Origin: Multifurca ochricompacta
Taxonomy: Eukaryota; Basidiomycota; Agaricomycetes; Russulales; Russulaceae
Length of the DNA: 64,000 nt
Direction: 5' to 3'
Assembly: GCA_022496185.1 (NCBI GenBank)
Contig: WTXG01000044.1
Location: 1-64,000 of the forward strand
Position numbers and translations under genes: made by a program. Positions 28,157 through 39,699 of this stretch are shown in pieces. The first letter of the stretch is position 1; each line of letters begins with the position of its first letter. The notes under the pieces are model-generated. The model was not told the DNA's origin. It saw only the letters and a list, made by a program, of their open reading frames with translations, and did no database searches.

Positions 28157-28669
28157 TGTTGACACAGGACGTGTCTGGAGATGCTTCAGGCATCTGAGGA
28201 TCGCTTCAGCTGTAGATTAGATTAGATTAGATTCCGGAGTATCGGACTTTTTATGTTATCTTTATTACACTTCTTTCTCTCCTTACTCAGCTGATTAGTG
28301 ATAGACTTAGTAATGCGCAGTAAGCATGTGATATCTCTTTGGCCAATGGCCTTTATCCCTCTCTGTTTATTGTCTGGCACTTGTGGACTTACTCCCAGTG
28401 CGCACAGACCATTTCCCCTGGCCCCTATGGGTATATAAGGGTGTCTGTTTCGTCTCTTTCACTTCAGAGTTCTTCTACCTCTGAAGTGTAAGTTCCCTTT
28501 TACTATACTGTTCTTTTACCTTTAACTAACCATCTTATGTAGACTATCTGTTTTATAGGTCAGTAGTATAGTTAATATAGAGTTCTTCTACCTCTGAAGT
28601 ACTATCTGTTTTATAGCCTAACATGCTACTAACCACAGTCAGTATAACCAGCAGCATGATTGTTTGACA
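28157..28669 (+). repeat. copia-2 5' LTR with intron-bearing leader and processed duplicate
   Basis: TATA 28432-28438. Predicted start at 28466, 34 nt downstream. Exon 1 is 28466-28487, intron 28488-28542 (55 nt; GTAAGT, CTAAC, TAG), exon 2 28543-28558, followed by GTCAGT. The exon 1-exon 2 fusion recurs at 28579-28616, then U5. About five differences from the 3' LTR by eye, four at CpG. Confidence 0.92.
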
Positions 28670-28683
28670 GGTTATGGGCCCTG
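28670..28683 (+). promoter_or_regulatory. copia-2 primer-binding site matching an internal part of initiator tRNA-Met
   Basis: GGTTATGGGCCCTG directly follows the LTR. Its complement contains GGGCCCATAACC, the anticodon stem-loop of eukaryotic initiator tRNA-Met. Priming by a half tRNA of this kind is known for Drosophila copia and yeast Ty5. The same sequence adjoins the copia-3 LTR (49386-49399). Confidence 0.85.
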
Positions 28684-30351
28684 CTGCTCATACTGATCTG
28701 TACTTCCCTTTCTGTTCACTACAGCCCAACTTGCTCTTGCACAACAAAGCTCACAAAAGCTTCAAAGTCTTTCCCACCAGCTTCTTCCAGTGAGCTTTCA
28801 TATTTACTGTCTGTGCACCTTAACACCCCACAGGATGATGCAGTTTACTGCTCATCCTGAACTGTTTGGCTAGCCCTTTGGGGTTTTTGCAAAAGGCGAT
28901 GAGGGACCCTAAGCAGGTGAAACACCTTGAGCTCCTTGAGTGCGCACTAGGTATTAGTAACATTCATAGTTGTAGCTGGGTTTTTGTCCCATAGATAGTC
29001 TTAGTAGGCCTATAGCCAGAAGCTTGTGGCTTTAAGTCCAGTCAATGCTTGGCTCTATCTGTAAGCTGGGTTTAGCGACCTGCATGTGGAGTTTAGGGTC
29101 TAGAACAAGGCATGGGTAGTCACTCCCATGACGCTTGGGCTTGATACAAGTAGGCTGCACTACTATAGTCTATACATAGTAGATATAGTCTTCATCTCTG
29201 GGCATAAGTATCTGTTGCCTTTGTAGGGTAACCACGCCCTACCAGAGACAGACTTGTCATCTACTTAGTCATGGCCCCAATCATCTAGGGCTTAATCATG
29301 GACTCCACCACCAGCATTAGAGGAAGGGCTATACACCCTTTGTGTGACGCTTTTTGTCAATGTGACGCATTTGTGACGCGTTTGTGACGTTTTGTGACAG
29401 TTTTCGACCCACGCGCGTTTGACTTTTGTTTCAACGTTTTTGACACTCCTCACTCTGAGTCATGTGACTGGAGCTGATGGATCTTTCTTATCTAATCACT
29501 AAATTCCTCGGACTGACCTGATTGACACTGATCTGCTTTTGGAGTGGGTGCAACACCACTTACAATTCCTGCTTCAGTTCCCACTAGAGATTCACATGTA
29601 TATTTACTATACTACATTCTACTTTACTTACAAAGACACTAGAATACTTGTATTTAAGTAGGACACACTGGAGAGACAGACTTTAAGTCTGTTCTCTTGT
29701 ATCTAATACAGGTCTACTGTTCTTCACCAGAATCCCCTTGAACTTCCTAAGCTGCAACTTAGGAAGCCTTCACCCCAGAACCTCCAGCAGGGCCTATTGC
29801 CACTGCTTCAACTCGCTTCTTGCACATGTGCCCCTCTCGCTTTGTGTGGGCCTTGAACCTTGAACGCGGCCCTTGTGGTTTGCCCTGACACCTTGAATCG
29901 ACGTGTGCCCCTCTTGTATCTTGTGGGCCTTTGAATCTTGACCATGGCTCGCTGGGGCTCGCCTTGACACCTTGACTTGACTTGTCTTGATAGTCTAACT
30001 TTGAATCTTGTATGCACTCCACATCTTGAGGACCTGCAGCTTGAAACGACGACTGACACAGCAGAGACCTGGCTGTGACACTTTGTCTCTAATGGAACTT
30101 GTGGTTGGCTCCTCCATGACATGACTCCCAGTCTTGTTTACACTAGACACTCTGGCTAGTCTACCAGAGCTTATGTCTAGTTACAGGATTGCGTTAGACA
30201 GCTTTACTATACCTAGAAAGCCACACAACAAAGGCAGGACCTTTTTAGGTTCTGAAGCATAGCGCCACAGTATGGAGTGGCACTCTTAAGCAAGACCTGG
30301 GCACTGGTTCTAACTGCTCCTTGGAACCAGGAACAACTATAACATCTCAAA
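28684..30351 (+). other. copia-2 untranslated leader, split by a solo LTR
   Basis: No credible coding frame. The first 500 bases are repeated in reverse at 48897-49385 (copia-3 leader). A solo LTR occupies 29343-30080. Confidence 0.7.
29343..30080 (+). mobile_element. Solo gypsy-type LTR in the copia-2 leader
   Basis: 738 bp, TGTGACGC to GCTGTGACA, with perfect CTTTG duplications (29338-29342, 30081-30085). Related to the gypsy-E LTR by its ends and by the segment GACTTTAAGTCTGTTCTCTT after a TATTTAAG box. The first 55 bases are a string of TGTGACGY repeats. Confidence 0.88.
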
Positions 30352-32964
30352 ATGCTGTCTTTGATTGTCTTCCCTCCCTCCTCCAAAATGGAACGCCTCG
30401 ATGGCTCCAACTGGCAGGTTTGGTCTGCCAATTTCAACGCCCTTTTGAGGATGAATGGCCTCAGGAGGCACATTCTCACGCCTTACCCTGATATGCCACT
30501 CCTCCCAGAGGACAAGGAGGAAAAAGAGAAAATGCAGAAGGAAGTCATTGATCCCATCCTTAGGGAATGGATGGGAGAAGAGGAAATGTTGATTGGGCTC
30601 CTCTTCCTCAATGTAACCCAGGAAGTCTACTCTCAGGTAGCTTCCAATGCCAACTATCCTTCTCTTAGTGAGAAGTATAGCAAGTTAGAGCGGCTTTATG
30701 GCTCTGTAGGTAGCATGGCCACATATAATTTGTGGCTTGCCCTGGTGTCCTTCCATCTTGATGAAGGACAGTCATTTAGAACCCAATTACAAAAGGTTCT
30801 AGATGCCAGGAGTACCCTTAGTGAGAACAGGATGGAGGTCAATGACCTCCAGATGAGCTTTATATTATTAAAAGCTCTCCCAGACTCCTACAGTGCCATT
30901 GCTGGCTCAATACTGGCCTCTGGCGACCCAGAGCGACTCTCTCCTCAGGACCTTGTGCAGAGGTTCCTAAATGAAGAAAGTTGCCTGGCTGGTCCCTCGG
31001 GAAGTGGTAGTGCAGTCCTATCTAAGGCTGCACCTGTCAAAACTAAAAAACCTATAAATTTATCACCACTTCCCGCTGCTGCCCCTGGTTCACAAGGGGT
31101 GGTCTGCTTCTATTGCCAAAAGCCTGGACACAAGTCCAACGCTTGCACAAAGAAGAAGAAGGACCTGGAGAATGCCAAGAAGGGCAAGGCTGGGAACAAG
31201 AAGAGGGCTGAGGCCCAACATGTACATACTATAGCCACTGTAGTTAACAGTAGTGGCAAAATAGAGGAGGTGCAAGAAGCACCTCGAATTCGCCTTTATG
31301 TTCACACCCATAATCTGGATATCAACTCAGATTATTGGATGCTTGATAGTGGTGCAATGGCCCATTTCAGTCCAAACCTTGAAGACTTTGATACTTATAA
31401 AGTCGACACAACCCATGAAGTATCACTAGGTGACAACTCCATAGTCAAAACAAGTGGAGTTGGCACTGTGATCATCAGAACTGATCAAGGTTTCGACTTG
31501 GAATTGAGCAATGTGCTCCACATGCCTGGAGGACATAAAATACTCTCCACCAGTGCCCTAGTAGAAAAAGGGGCAACTGTGTTCTTTGATAATAAGAAGG
31601 CAACAATAAAACATGGTGATAATATTATAGCAGAAGCATGGAAGTTTGGCAAATTGTATTGGGTACTAGGCAAACACGTCCTAAATACTATCCATACAAC
31701 TGCATCTGCCTCACTAGAAATCTGGCATCAAAGGATGGGCCATATGTCAAAAGAGGCCCTGAAGAGATATGCTCCTGAGGCGGTTAAAGGCCTCAGAATT
31801 AATAATAGCCAAGTGGAAGACAAGCCATGTTATGGCTGTGAAATGGGCAAGTCCCATTGTCTTCCATTTCCCCCATCTTCAAAGTGCGCATCAGCCCCCC
31901 TTGAGATCCTTCATAGTGATCTCGTAGGCCCCTTGCAGTGCAGTTCAATACAAGGGAATCTATACTTTGCCACTTTCTTGGACAACTTTAGCAGATACAC
32001 TCTAATCGTTCCAATGAAGTCAAAAGATCTGTTTACACCAGTTTTTAATAAACTGAAGACACTACTTGAAAATAAATTTAATAATAAAATCAAGTGTCTT
32101 CACACAGATCGTGGTGGCGAGTATGTGAACAAGGCGCTGAAAGCAACACTTGAAGATTATGGCATAGAGCATAAACTTACGATGTCATATAGTCCACAAC
32201 AGAATGGAAGAACTGAGAGATTTAATAGAACCATTATGGAAAAAGGCACTAGCATGCTGCACAATGCTGGCCTATCTCTTGGTTTTTGGGAGTGTGCTGT
32301 TGAAACAGCATGTCATATATATAACAGAACTCCCATCCGTTCAAACAAGTGGAAGACTCCGCTTGAGCTTCTGGTTGGGAACAAACCAGATGTCTCATAT
32401 TTTAAGGTCTTTGGATGCAAAGCCTATTATCATGTTCCAGAGGGCAAGCAGCATAAATTAGATCCCAAAGCAAGGGAGGCTGTCTTTGTCGGATATGAGC
32501 CCACATCTAAGGGCTATACACTTTGGGATAGTCATATCCGGTCTCTTGTTTTTTCACAAGATGTTACATTTGATGAGAGATCCTTCCCATCCCACTCTGT
32601 AAAGGACAACAGAGCAGATAAATCTATAGAGCAACCTATTGAAGGTGGCTCATTTACTATACCAGGTGGCCCAGTCCAGCCACCACCAGCAACTGCTACA
32701 CATGTTCCTGAGGCTCCTCAAGATGAGGAAGACCTAGAAGAGGAACAGGAGGACATCACACCTCCACAATTACCACCTCAGCCTACCACACCCACACGTA
32801 ATGTAGACACCACACACCCTCAGACTATATATCAGACTCCTCCATCGCAAATCATGGAACCATCCTCCCCTCCCAAAAGAACCAAGGCAATCAGAAAATC
32901 GCAAAGGATTGCAGATAGAATTCCTCAACCTAATTTTCAGAGGACAAGTCCATGCTCTGAATGA
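30352..32964 (+). CDS. copia-2 gag-protease-integrase (pol truncated by stops)
   Basis: 870 codons in one frame. Gag (residues 1-250, MERLDGSNWQVWSANFNALL), knuckle CFYCQKPGHKSNAC near 251, protease WMLDSGAMAHF near 330, and integrase with WHQRMGHM, HSDLVGPL, TDRGGEYV and SYSPQQNGRTERFNR. It ends at two consecutive TGA codons (32962-32967) where copia-1 has CGA CGA, so CpG decay truncates what was a single gag-pol frame. Confidence 0.9.
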   Translation: MLSLIVFPPSSKMERLDGSNWQVWSANFNALLRMNGLRRHILTPYPDMPLLPEDKEEKEKMQKEVIDPILREWMGEEEMLIGLLFLNVTQEVYSQVASNANYPSLSEKYSKLERLYGSVGSMATYNLWLALVSFHLDEGQSFRTQLQKVLDARSTLSENRMEVNDLQMSFILLKALPDSYSAIAGSILASGDPERLSPQDLVQRFLNEESCLAGPSGSGSAVLSKAAPVKTKKPINLSPLPAAAPGSQGVVCFYCQKPGHKSNACTKKKKDLENAKKGKAGNKKRAEAQHVHTIATVVNSSGKIEEVQEAPRIRLYVHTHNLDINSDYWMLDSGAMAHFSPNLEDFDTYKVDTTHEVSLGDNSIVKTSGVGTVIIRTDQGFDLELSNVLHMPGGHKILSTSALVEKGATVFFDNKKATIKHGDNIIAEAWKFGKLYWVLGKHVLNTIHTTASASLEIWHQRMGHMSKEALKRYAPEAVKGLRINNSQVEDKPCYGCEMGKSHCLPFPPSSKCASAPLEILHSDLVGPLQCSSIQGNLYFATFLDNFSRYTLIVPMKSKDLFTPVFNKLKTLLENKFNNKIKCLHTDRGGEYVNKALKATLEDYGIEHKLTMSYSPQQNGRTERFNRTIMEKGTSMLHNAGLSLGFWECAVETACHIYNRTPIRSNKWKTPLELLVGNKPDVSYFKVFGCKAYYHVPEGKQHKLDPKAREAVFVGYEPTSKGYTLWDSHIRSLVFSQDVTFDERSFPSHSVKDNRADKSIEQPIEGGSFTIPGGPVQPPPATATHVPEAPQDEEDLEEEQEDITPPQLPPQPTTPTRNVDTTHPQTIYQTPPSQIMEPSSPPKRTKAIRKSQRIADRIPQPNFQRTSPCSE

Positions 32965-33790
32965 TGAGATAGGGCAATCCAAGAAGATTTAGACTTGGAT
33001 ACTGCACATCCCAATTGGAATCGTCATCTGAATCCTCGCTTCTACAATGAGGATAATGCAGAGTTTGTGCAGGGTTCTTCCAGACTTGGTCAGATGGATC
33101 TACTCAATGCTGCAGGATCACCTTATAGGGATCCTCTTACATTTAAAGAAGCAATGGAGTCTGATAATGCCAGTGATTGGCTTGAGGCATGTCAATATGA
33201 AATTGATGCCTTAGAAAAACTTAAAGTGTGGCGCCTTGAAGACCTTCCTGAAGGTAGAAAGGCTGTAAAGTCTAAATGGGTTTTTAAATTGAAAGCAGAT
33301 GGATGCTTTCGTGCTAGGCTTGTAGCAAAAGGGTTCACCCAAATAGAGGGGGTGGACTTCAACAAAACCTTCTCCCCAGTCGCCAGATTCGAGTCTCTAA
33401 GACTGCTGTTAGCGTTGGCCGCACTTGAGGATTGGGAAATCCACCAAATGGATGTCAAATCGGCATTCCTTCATGGCGATCTGGATGAGGAGATTTACAT
33501 GGAGCAACCTGTTGGTTTGTTGTTGCTGGACAAGAGTCCAAAGTTTGTAGGCTACAGAAGGCTCTGTATGGCCTCAAACAAGCTTCCCAAGCATGGAACT
33601 TACAATTCCATGCAGTTCTCAATGAACTGAGCTTCACTCGGACATACTCTGATGCAGGAGTATATGTGTATCATCACCAAGAGGGGGATGGTTCACTTTT
33701 TGTCATTTTATATGTTGATGACATCACTATACTTGGGTCCTCCACTAAGAAGATACAATGGCTGAAGGATTCTCTATCTAGCTGATATGA
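32965..33790 (+). pseudogene. copia-2 pol: N-terminal RT, frameshifted
   Basis: Continues the 870-codon frame after the double stop: [51 protein letters not shown]. After 33505 a one-base loss relative to copia-1 shifts the frame, and the rest of RT (YVDDITI at about 33712-33732) is read in another frame. Confidence 0.88.
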
Positions 33791-34560
33791 GATGACCGAT
33801 CTTGGCGAAATCCAGTCCTACCTTGGAGTTAACATCACCAGGGACTGTCCTAACAAGACACTGGATATAGACCAGACAGCCTATGTATCCTCTATAGTTG
33901 AGAGGTTTGGAATGGGGGATTCCAACCCAGTATATACTCCTCTACCCTCTGGCGTGGATGTTCATTTGGTCAAGTTTGAAGACCAAGCATCTACCTCTGA
34001 TATTAAGAGGTATCAGCAGTTAATGGGGTCTCTGCTTTGGGTGCAGATAGGAAGCAGACCTGACATTAGTTTCGCTGTTGCATGCCTTAGCCAATTTGCT
34101 TCCAACCCTTCCCAGCAGCACATGTGACTAGCAAAGTATGTCTTAGCCTATCTAAATGCTACAAAAGACTACAGGTTGTGCTATTCTGGAGGGAATGGTG
34201 AAGTTGGCCTTCATGGCTTTGCAGACTCCTCATGGGGAGATCAAGAGGACTGCCACTGCACCTCAGGCTATGTCTTTTTCCTTGCTAATGGAGCCATCAG
34301 TTGGTGCTCCAGGAAACAAAAGACAGTAGCACAGTCCACCACAGAAGCCGAGTACATGAGCCTAGCAGAGGCTTCAAATCAGGCTGCGTGGTACAGGACG
34401 TTCATGCAGGAGTTGGGATATGAAGTTAGTTCACCCATACAACTGCATTGTGACAATAAGGGTGCAGTAGATCTTGCATTAAACCCTGTCACAGGAAGGC
34501 GATCAAAGCACATACCAATAAAGTACCATGCCATTAGGGAGTATGTAGAATCACACCAGA
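33791..34560 (+). pseudogene. copia-2 pol: RT end and RNase H
   Basis: Reads MTDLGEIQSYLGVN, SLLWVQIGSRPDI, a stop near 34127, then HGFADSSWGDQEDCHCTSGYVF, AEYMSL, HCDNKGAV, KHIPIKYHAIREYVESHQ. Cut at codon HQ by gypsy-E; the next residues, IDLVRTPTG, are found at 57940-58006 on the minus strand. Confidence 0.88.
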
Positions 34561-35104
34561 TGTCACAGTTAGGTGTGGCACTGTGTCGAACGTTGAGCAG
34601 GAGCTAGTCTCCCAAGTCAAGATGTATCAAGTTCAAGTCAAGACTCCAAGCTTTTAACAGAGTTAAGTCGGTTCAAGCCCACAACAGAGTCGATAGGGCA
34701 CACGCAAGAGTCGAGGTTGACGGCAGAGACACTCAGTCCTGCAACAAGTTCAAGAGGGTCAAAGGCTCTCCAAGTCGCGTCTTGGAGAGTTCAAGTGGGG
34801 TCCTTACAGAGGGAGTTCAAGTGAAGTCGAAGCACCTTGGATTGGGCACAAGAGAACAGACTTAAGTCTGTCTCTCTATTCTACTGCTCTTTAAATACAG
34901 GTAGTCCTAGCTATGTCATAGTAAATAGAGGGTTCTAGTACAATGATATAATGTCTAATGGTTGTGCAGTAGACTGTGCTAGAACTATGGAGAATGAGGA
35001 GGGGTTGGGCCCTCAGTGAGTAAGCAGTGAGTAAGTGTTTCAGAATAATAAGTCCGTCTCTTCATCTGCAAGTCATGTCACCTTGTCAATCCAGATTCGT
35101 CACA
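34561..35104 (-). repeat. gypsy-E 3' LTR
   Basis: 544 bp, TGTCACAGTT to ATTCGTCACA on the plus strand. The 5' LTR at 58007 has the same length after removal of its 222-bp insertion and one target copy. TATTTAAAG box and self-primer segment present. Confidence 0.92.
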
Positions 35105-35139
35105 TCACCCCCCTTGTATGGGTCAGCTTGTCCCCAAGC

Positions 35140-36315
35140 TCAGTGACCAACTGTGAATGTAATCATGTGAGGAGGTAGTGTGAGGCGACGGCGGGAACAT
35201 GGGCAGCATGTACTGCCAACTCCACCTGCTTGAAGGATTGCACGGAGTTCAGGATTGGGGGCAAAGGTCATGGCTTCTGCTGCAGTGGGGACTATGTCCC
35301 AAGTGGGCACATATACATAGGTGAGATAAGGAAAGAGATGATAGTAGACATCTGCCCTAGACATGGCATGGACTGTCTCCTGGATATCCTGATGGGCTCA
35401 GCTAACCTGTCGTCTCCAGTGGGCCAGTTCACGAAGAGCACCATCCAGTCGTCGAGTAGCATGGCAGAAGCAGGCAACTTCTGCCCAAGCACCTGGATCC
35501 TGAAGTTCATCCAATGCATGACTGACGATTGGTGTAAATTCTGTGTCTGGGTCAAAAAGTTGTTGCTGAAAGAGTGTGAGAATCGGATTAGGGAAACCTG
35601 GGTGTCAGGCATGAGGTTGTGCATATAAAGGGAAGTGAAAGATGGGCTCATCAGCCCCCATGGTGCAGACAACAGTGGGTTCATCTTGTCGAAAGTCATA
35701 AGCAATGTAGCGAGCAATCCTTCAATAACCATGTGAGTCAGTGATTAAATGGGGAAAGTAGTGACAAGTGTTATGCATGTGGTTGCGGATGAATGGGGGG
35801 CCTGGATAGGTGTAAGGAATGGGTGATCGTCGGGTAGCAGCAGCATCACCAGGCAGATGTTCCAGTTCTGGGGTAGATGGTTGCTGGTCTTCAGTACCAT
35901 TCTGGGTTTGAGTCCCTCCAGTGGCATTGGCCTCTAAGCGTGAACGCATCTCCTGTGACATGGTCAATACACGGTTACGAACTGCTGGGTCTAGATTTTG
36001 ATTCGCAGATGCTGTAATAGAGATGGCATTGGTGAGAGTTTGGATGGGATTGTCAGACATTGTAAAGGAAAAATGTGAAGGAGGGGTTGATGAAGCTGGT
36101 GTGGTTGGAAGTGTAGGGGCATCTTGCGGGAACTTGAGTGCACCTAGGTTTGCTGCATCAGCAGCAGCAGCAGCAAACTGGTCTCTGAAGTTAGGGTCTG
36201 GGGTAGAGGGTGAAGGTTGAACGTTGGTGGGTCGGCATGTGGTAGACATCCTGGGGCCAGGTTTGACTCCTTTGCGTGGGGAAAAGAGGCAAGTGAGTCG
36301 TTTGGTGTGAGCCAT
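35140..36315 (-). pseudogene. gypsy-E ORF3, broken
   Basis: Homologue of gypsy-A ORF3 at the same place, with stops near 35365 and 35721. Shared blocks: TMSDNP, YPGPPFIRNHMH, FPHLITD, LDELQDPGAWAEVA, AMSRADVYYHLFPYLTYVYVP, FAPNPELRAILQAGG. The starts also agree (MAHTKRL versus MARIKRP). The order of blocks is the same, which argues that it is a genuine gene of the element rather than a chance frame. Confidence 0.75.
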
Positions 36316-36377
36316 GATAAGAGGAAGAGGTGTGTGTGGGGGAAAAGGAGGTGGGAAAACATGTAGTCACCCCCTTC

Positions 36378-37463
36378 TTAAGGGAGGCGTTGTCCCTGAT
36401 GCCTGGGGAGAGAATCATAGTATTGTTTGATCAGTGCAGGGGCATGACAGTTGGAGCTATCAACCCAAGAGTTCTCACTGGCAGGGTAGCCAACCCAGCT
36501 GACTAGAAATTGGAGCTTCTTAGAACGCCCATGGAGCCAGTGATTAAGGATAGCTGCCACTTCATATTCTTCTTCCTGATTAACAAGCTCCGGTGGGGGC
36601 CTGAGGTAATTGGGGCCATGTGCAACAGTTTCTAGATAGGGAGATAGAAGATCAATATGAAACACATCATGGATATTCATGTGGGAAGGCAGGGACAAGC
36701 GATACGCCACAGGGGAGATATAGGCCAGAATGCAGAAGGGGCCGTAACAGTGGGGGGCTAACTTAGTCAATGGGAAGTGGGTCTTCAGGTTGTGCCCTTC
36801 CAACCAAACCTGAGTGCCCACTGTGAGAGGAGGTCGCGTCGGGCGACTCGTGGGGGTTCGAAGTGCTAGTTCAGTGCAGGTACGTGCAGCCTGAAGGTCG
36901 CGGAGATGGGTGTCGACTTGGGGAACACTAGACTCGGATAATTGTCCATTCCAATCAAACGAAATGCCATGTATTAGCGCATGCGGAGATAGCTTGGATT
37001 TGTCGTGTGTCCATGAATTATGGACAAATTTGGCTAATGGCAAGTAGTCCGGCCATTGAGATTGATCGTCACCAAGCCAAAGGCGGAGGTATTGTTTGAG
37101 CCATAGATTCATATGTTCGCTCGAACCGTCCATTCGGGGGTGAAAAGCGGTCGACAGGTTTTGTTGGATACCCAGTATGTGGGCAAGTTCACAGGAAAAG
37201 TGTGAGGTAAACTGGGGATCCCGATCAGAGATGATACGTTGTGGGACACCAAAGGTCAGAAAAACATGTCGATAATACAGGGTAGCAATCCCTTCCCCTG
37301 TGATGTCTTTCGAGCAGGGAATGAATTTTGCTGATTTGGAGCAGCCTTGGTCCACAATCATGAGTACTGCATTGTAACGCCCCAAGGGCAGGAGATCTGT
37401 GATAAGATCCATCGCAACATACTGAAAGGGGCCAGCTGAGGCCAGTACATCGAATGGAAACAA
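36378..37463 (-). pseudogene. gypsy-E pol: integrase core and chromodomain
   Basis: Core MDLITDLLPL, ISDRDPQFTS and MDGSSEHMN keep D, D and E, and the chromodomain reads EEYEVAAILNHW, LVSWVGYPASENSWV. The lysine of the usual WKGY motif is replaced (WVGY). The upstream zinc part is in a separate frame at 37575-37835. Confidence 0.87.
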
Positions 37464-37574
37464 AGGGGCTTTCTTAGTTAACTTTGGTTTATTTTCTTGA
37501 CATGTTGCGCAACCCTGAACATATTCTCGGACGAATTCCCTAAGACCGATGCTGTCGTAATTGGCTAATACCTT

Positions 37575-39671
37575 TCATGTAGTCTTTTCAATACCCAGGT
37601 GTCCCACAAGGACATGATCGTGATAACGTCGGAGAATGTCCCGTCGTGCTAGCAGGTTGGACGGGAAGGGGTGTTTAACCGTTTGTAGCATTCGGAGAAA
37701 TAATTTGTTGGGGAGGATTACGACCTTTTCATTGTCTTCGGTTCCGCGATCAGTGTTGGGCCGTTGTGAGAGCATATCTGCCATGGTGTGTAATTTTCCG
37801 GGGACGTGTTCCAGAGAGAAATCAAAATCAGCCAATTCCTGAAGCCAATGAGCCTGTCTTTGGTTGAGTTTTTGTGGTTCTCAAAAATACTGTAAGTTAT
37901 TATGGTCTGTGCAGACCTGAACTTTGTGTCGGGCTCCAAGGAGATATTGACGCCAGACATGAAAGGCTACCATAATCGTGAATAATTCTCTATCATATAT
38001 GTCCCAATTCCTCTGAGTCTCGTCAAGCATTTTTGAGAGGTATGCGATAGGATGTAAGCGTCCCACAGGGTCCTTCTGGCTTAACGTGGCGCCGACGGCA
38101 TATCCAGAAGCATCTGTATCTACGATAAATGGCTGTTCAAAATTTGGTTGTGCAAGCACCGGTTGAGAGGTTACACGTTCTTTAAGTGTATTGAAGGCAT
38201 GCTGTTCCGCTGCCGTCCACTTCCATGGATTCTTGGCACTGGTTAGGGCATTCAGAGGGGCAGCAATCTTGCTAAAGCCCTGAATGAAGCGATGATAGAA
38301 CTGGCAGAACCCTAAGAACGATTGGACTTCTTTCACGGTTGTGGGAACCTTCCAGGTGGCGACGCCTTCCACTTTAACTGGATCCATATGAACTTGATTC
38401 ACCTCCAAGATGAGCCCAAGGTATTCTATTCACGTTTGTTTGAAGGCACACTTTTCTGGTTTGAGGTAGAGATCTAAGCAATTAAGTTTATCCAGAACAC
38501 GATGGACCTTGGATTGGTGATTGGCGAGATCGTTATCTGTGTGAATAAGGATGTCGTCCATATAGACTGTAAACCATGCCTTTCCTGTTGCATTGTGATC
38601 ATTGAGTTCATCTCTGAACTCGGCATTCATCATGGTCTGGAATGTCGCAGGGGAATTGGTTAAGCCAAAGAACATCACATTGGGTTCAAAGAGGCCCCGA
38701 TTAGTTTTGAATGCGGCTTTCCAGCAGTCTTCGGGTATGATATGGATATTGTTGTAGCCCCAGTGAATGTCCATCTTTGTGAACAAGGTACTTCCTCAGA
38801 CTCGATCAATAAGTTCCAGGATAAGCGGGAGAGGGTAAGTGTTTTGGATCATCCAATTATTCAGTTTACGATAATCTTGTATGGGTCTAAGTTTTCTGTC
38901 CTTCTTTTTAATAAAGAAGAATGGAGATGCATATGGTGATTTCGATGCTGAAATATAGCCCTTTTTCAAATGTTCATCGAGGAAAGCGTTCAACGCGTCT
39001 TGTTCTCCTGGTCCAAGTGGATAGATCTTACAGTCCATTGAGGCCGGAGCATCTGCTTTTAGTTCGATTTTATGGTCCCAGGGTCGTTCTGCAGGGAAGC
39101 GTTGAGCTTCCTGGTCACTGAATACTTTCTGGTGTCGGTGATACTCCAAAGGGACAATCTGATCCCAGGATTGTTCTATCTTATCTTTAGCTTTGATTGC
39201 TAGCTCTTGCGTGATGTTGAGTCGCTTTATCTGTTCGGTAGGTAGACTGAATGTGACCTTGTCCATAAGGTGTCCTGCTGTCCAATCTATGTGTGGGTTA
39301 TTTGCTGCGAACCACAGATATCCTAGAATCACTTCATCCGTTCCAATTGACGCAACGTAAAATCTATGTCGTTGTGCTTTGTCGTTGGTAACGACACAGA
39401 GATCGACGCATCATGTGATATAACGTGTGGCATTAGGCGATCCATCTGCGTTTTGTAGTTGTTTCGGGATTGTCAGGCATTTTGTGGGGAGTCTGTGTTT
39501 GATTACTGTTTTATAATTAATAAAGTTTTCTGTGGCTCCACTGTCAATGAGAGCTTCTATGTTGGCCTCTTTTTTCACTCCATGTAATGGAACAGAGATT
39601 GTCATTGCTCTAATAGGTGATCTAAATACATGGTGTGAGATTAACACTCGAATGAAGGCCGCATCATTCAA
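37575..39671 (-). pseudogene. gypsy-E pol: protease, RT, RNase H, split by stops
   Basis: Order on the minus strand: protease (IEALIDSGATENFI, 39671-39411), RT fingers (FFIKKKDRKLRPIQDYRKLN, 39332-38796), RT palm with YMDDILIHTD (38786-38430), connection and RNase H (FIVDTDASGYAVGATLSQK, 38408-37881), RNase H end (37835-37575). Stops fall where gypsy-A has sense codons. Confidence 0.88.
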
Positions 39672-39699
39672 GCAATATAAAAATCCTCATCCCCTTTGA

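Larger units (their letters stand above)
28157..34560 (+). mobile_element. copia-2, left part (right part inverted at 57124-58006)
   Basis: 5' LTR, half-tRNA PBS, leader (with a solo LTR inserted), gag-pol. Cut at 34556-34560 (CCAGA) by gypsy-E. The missing 3' end with the 3' LTR lies at 57124-58006 in inverted orientation. The element's target copies are CCCGC (28152-28156) and, inverted, GCGGG (57119-57123). Both LTRs are 513 bp. Confidence 0.92.

Noticed and set aside
27539..28669. A TRIM element made of two copia LTRs with a 124-bp internal part
   Set aside because: The internal part is an NLR P-loop fragment, the right LTR is the 5' LTR of copia-2 with its own target duplication, and the outer flanks do not match.
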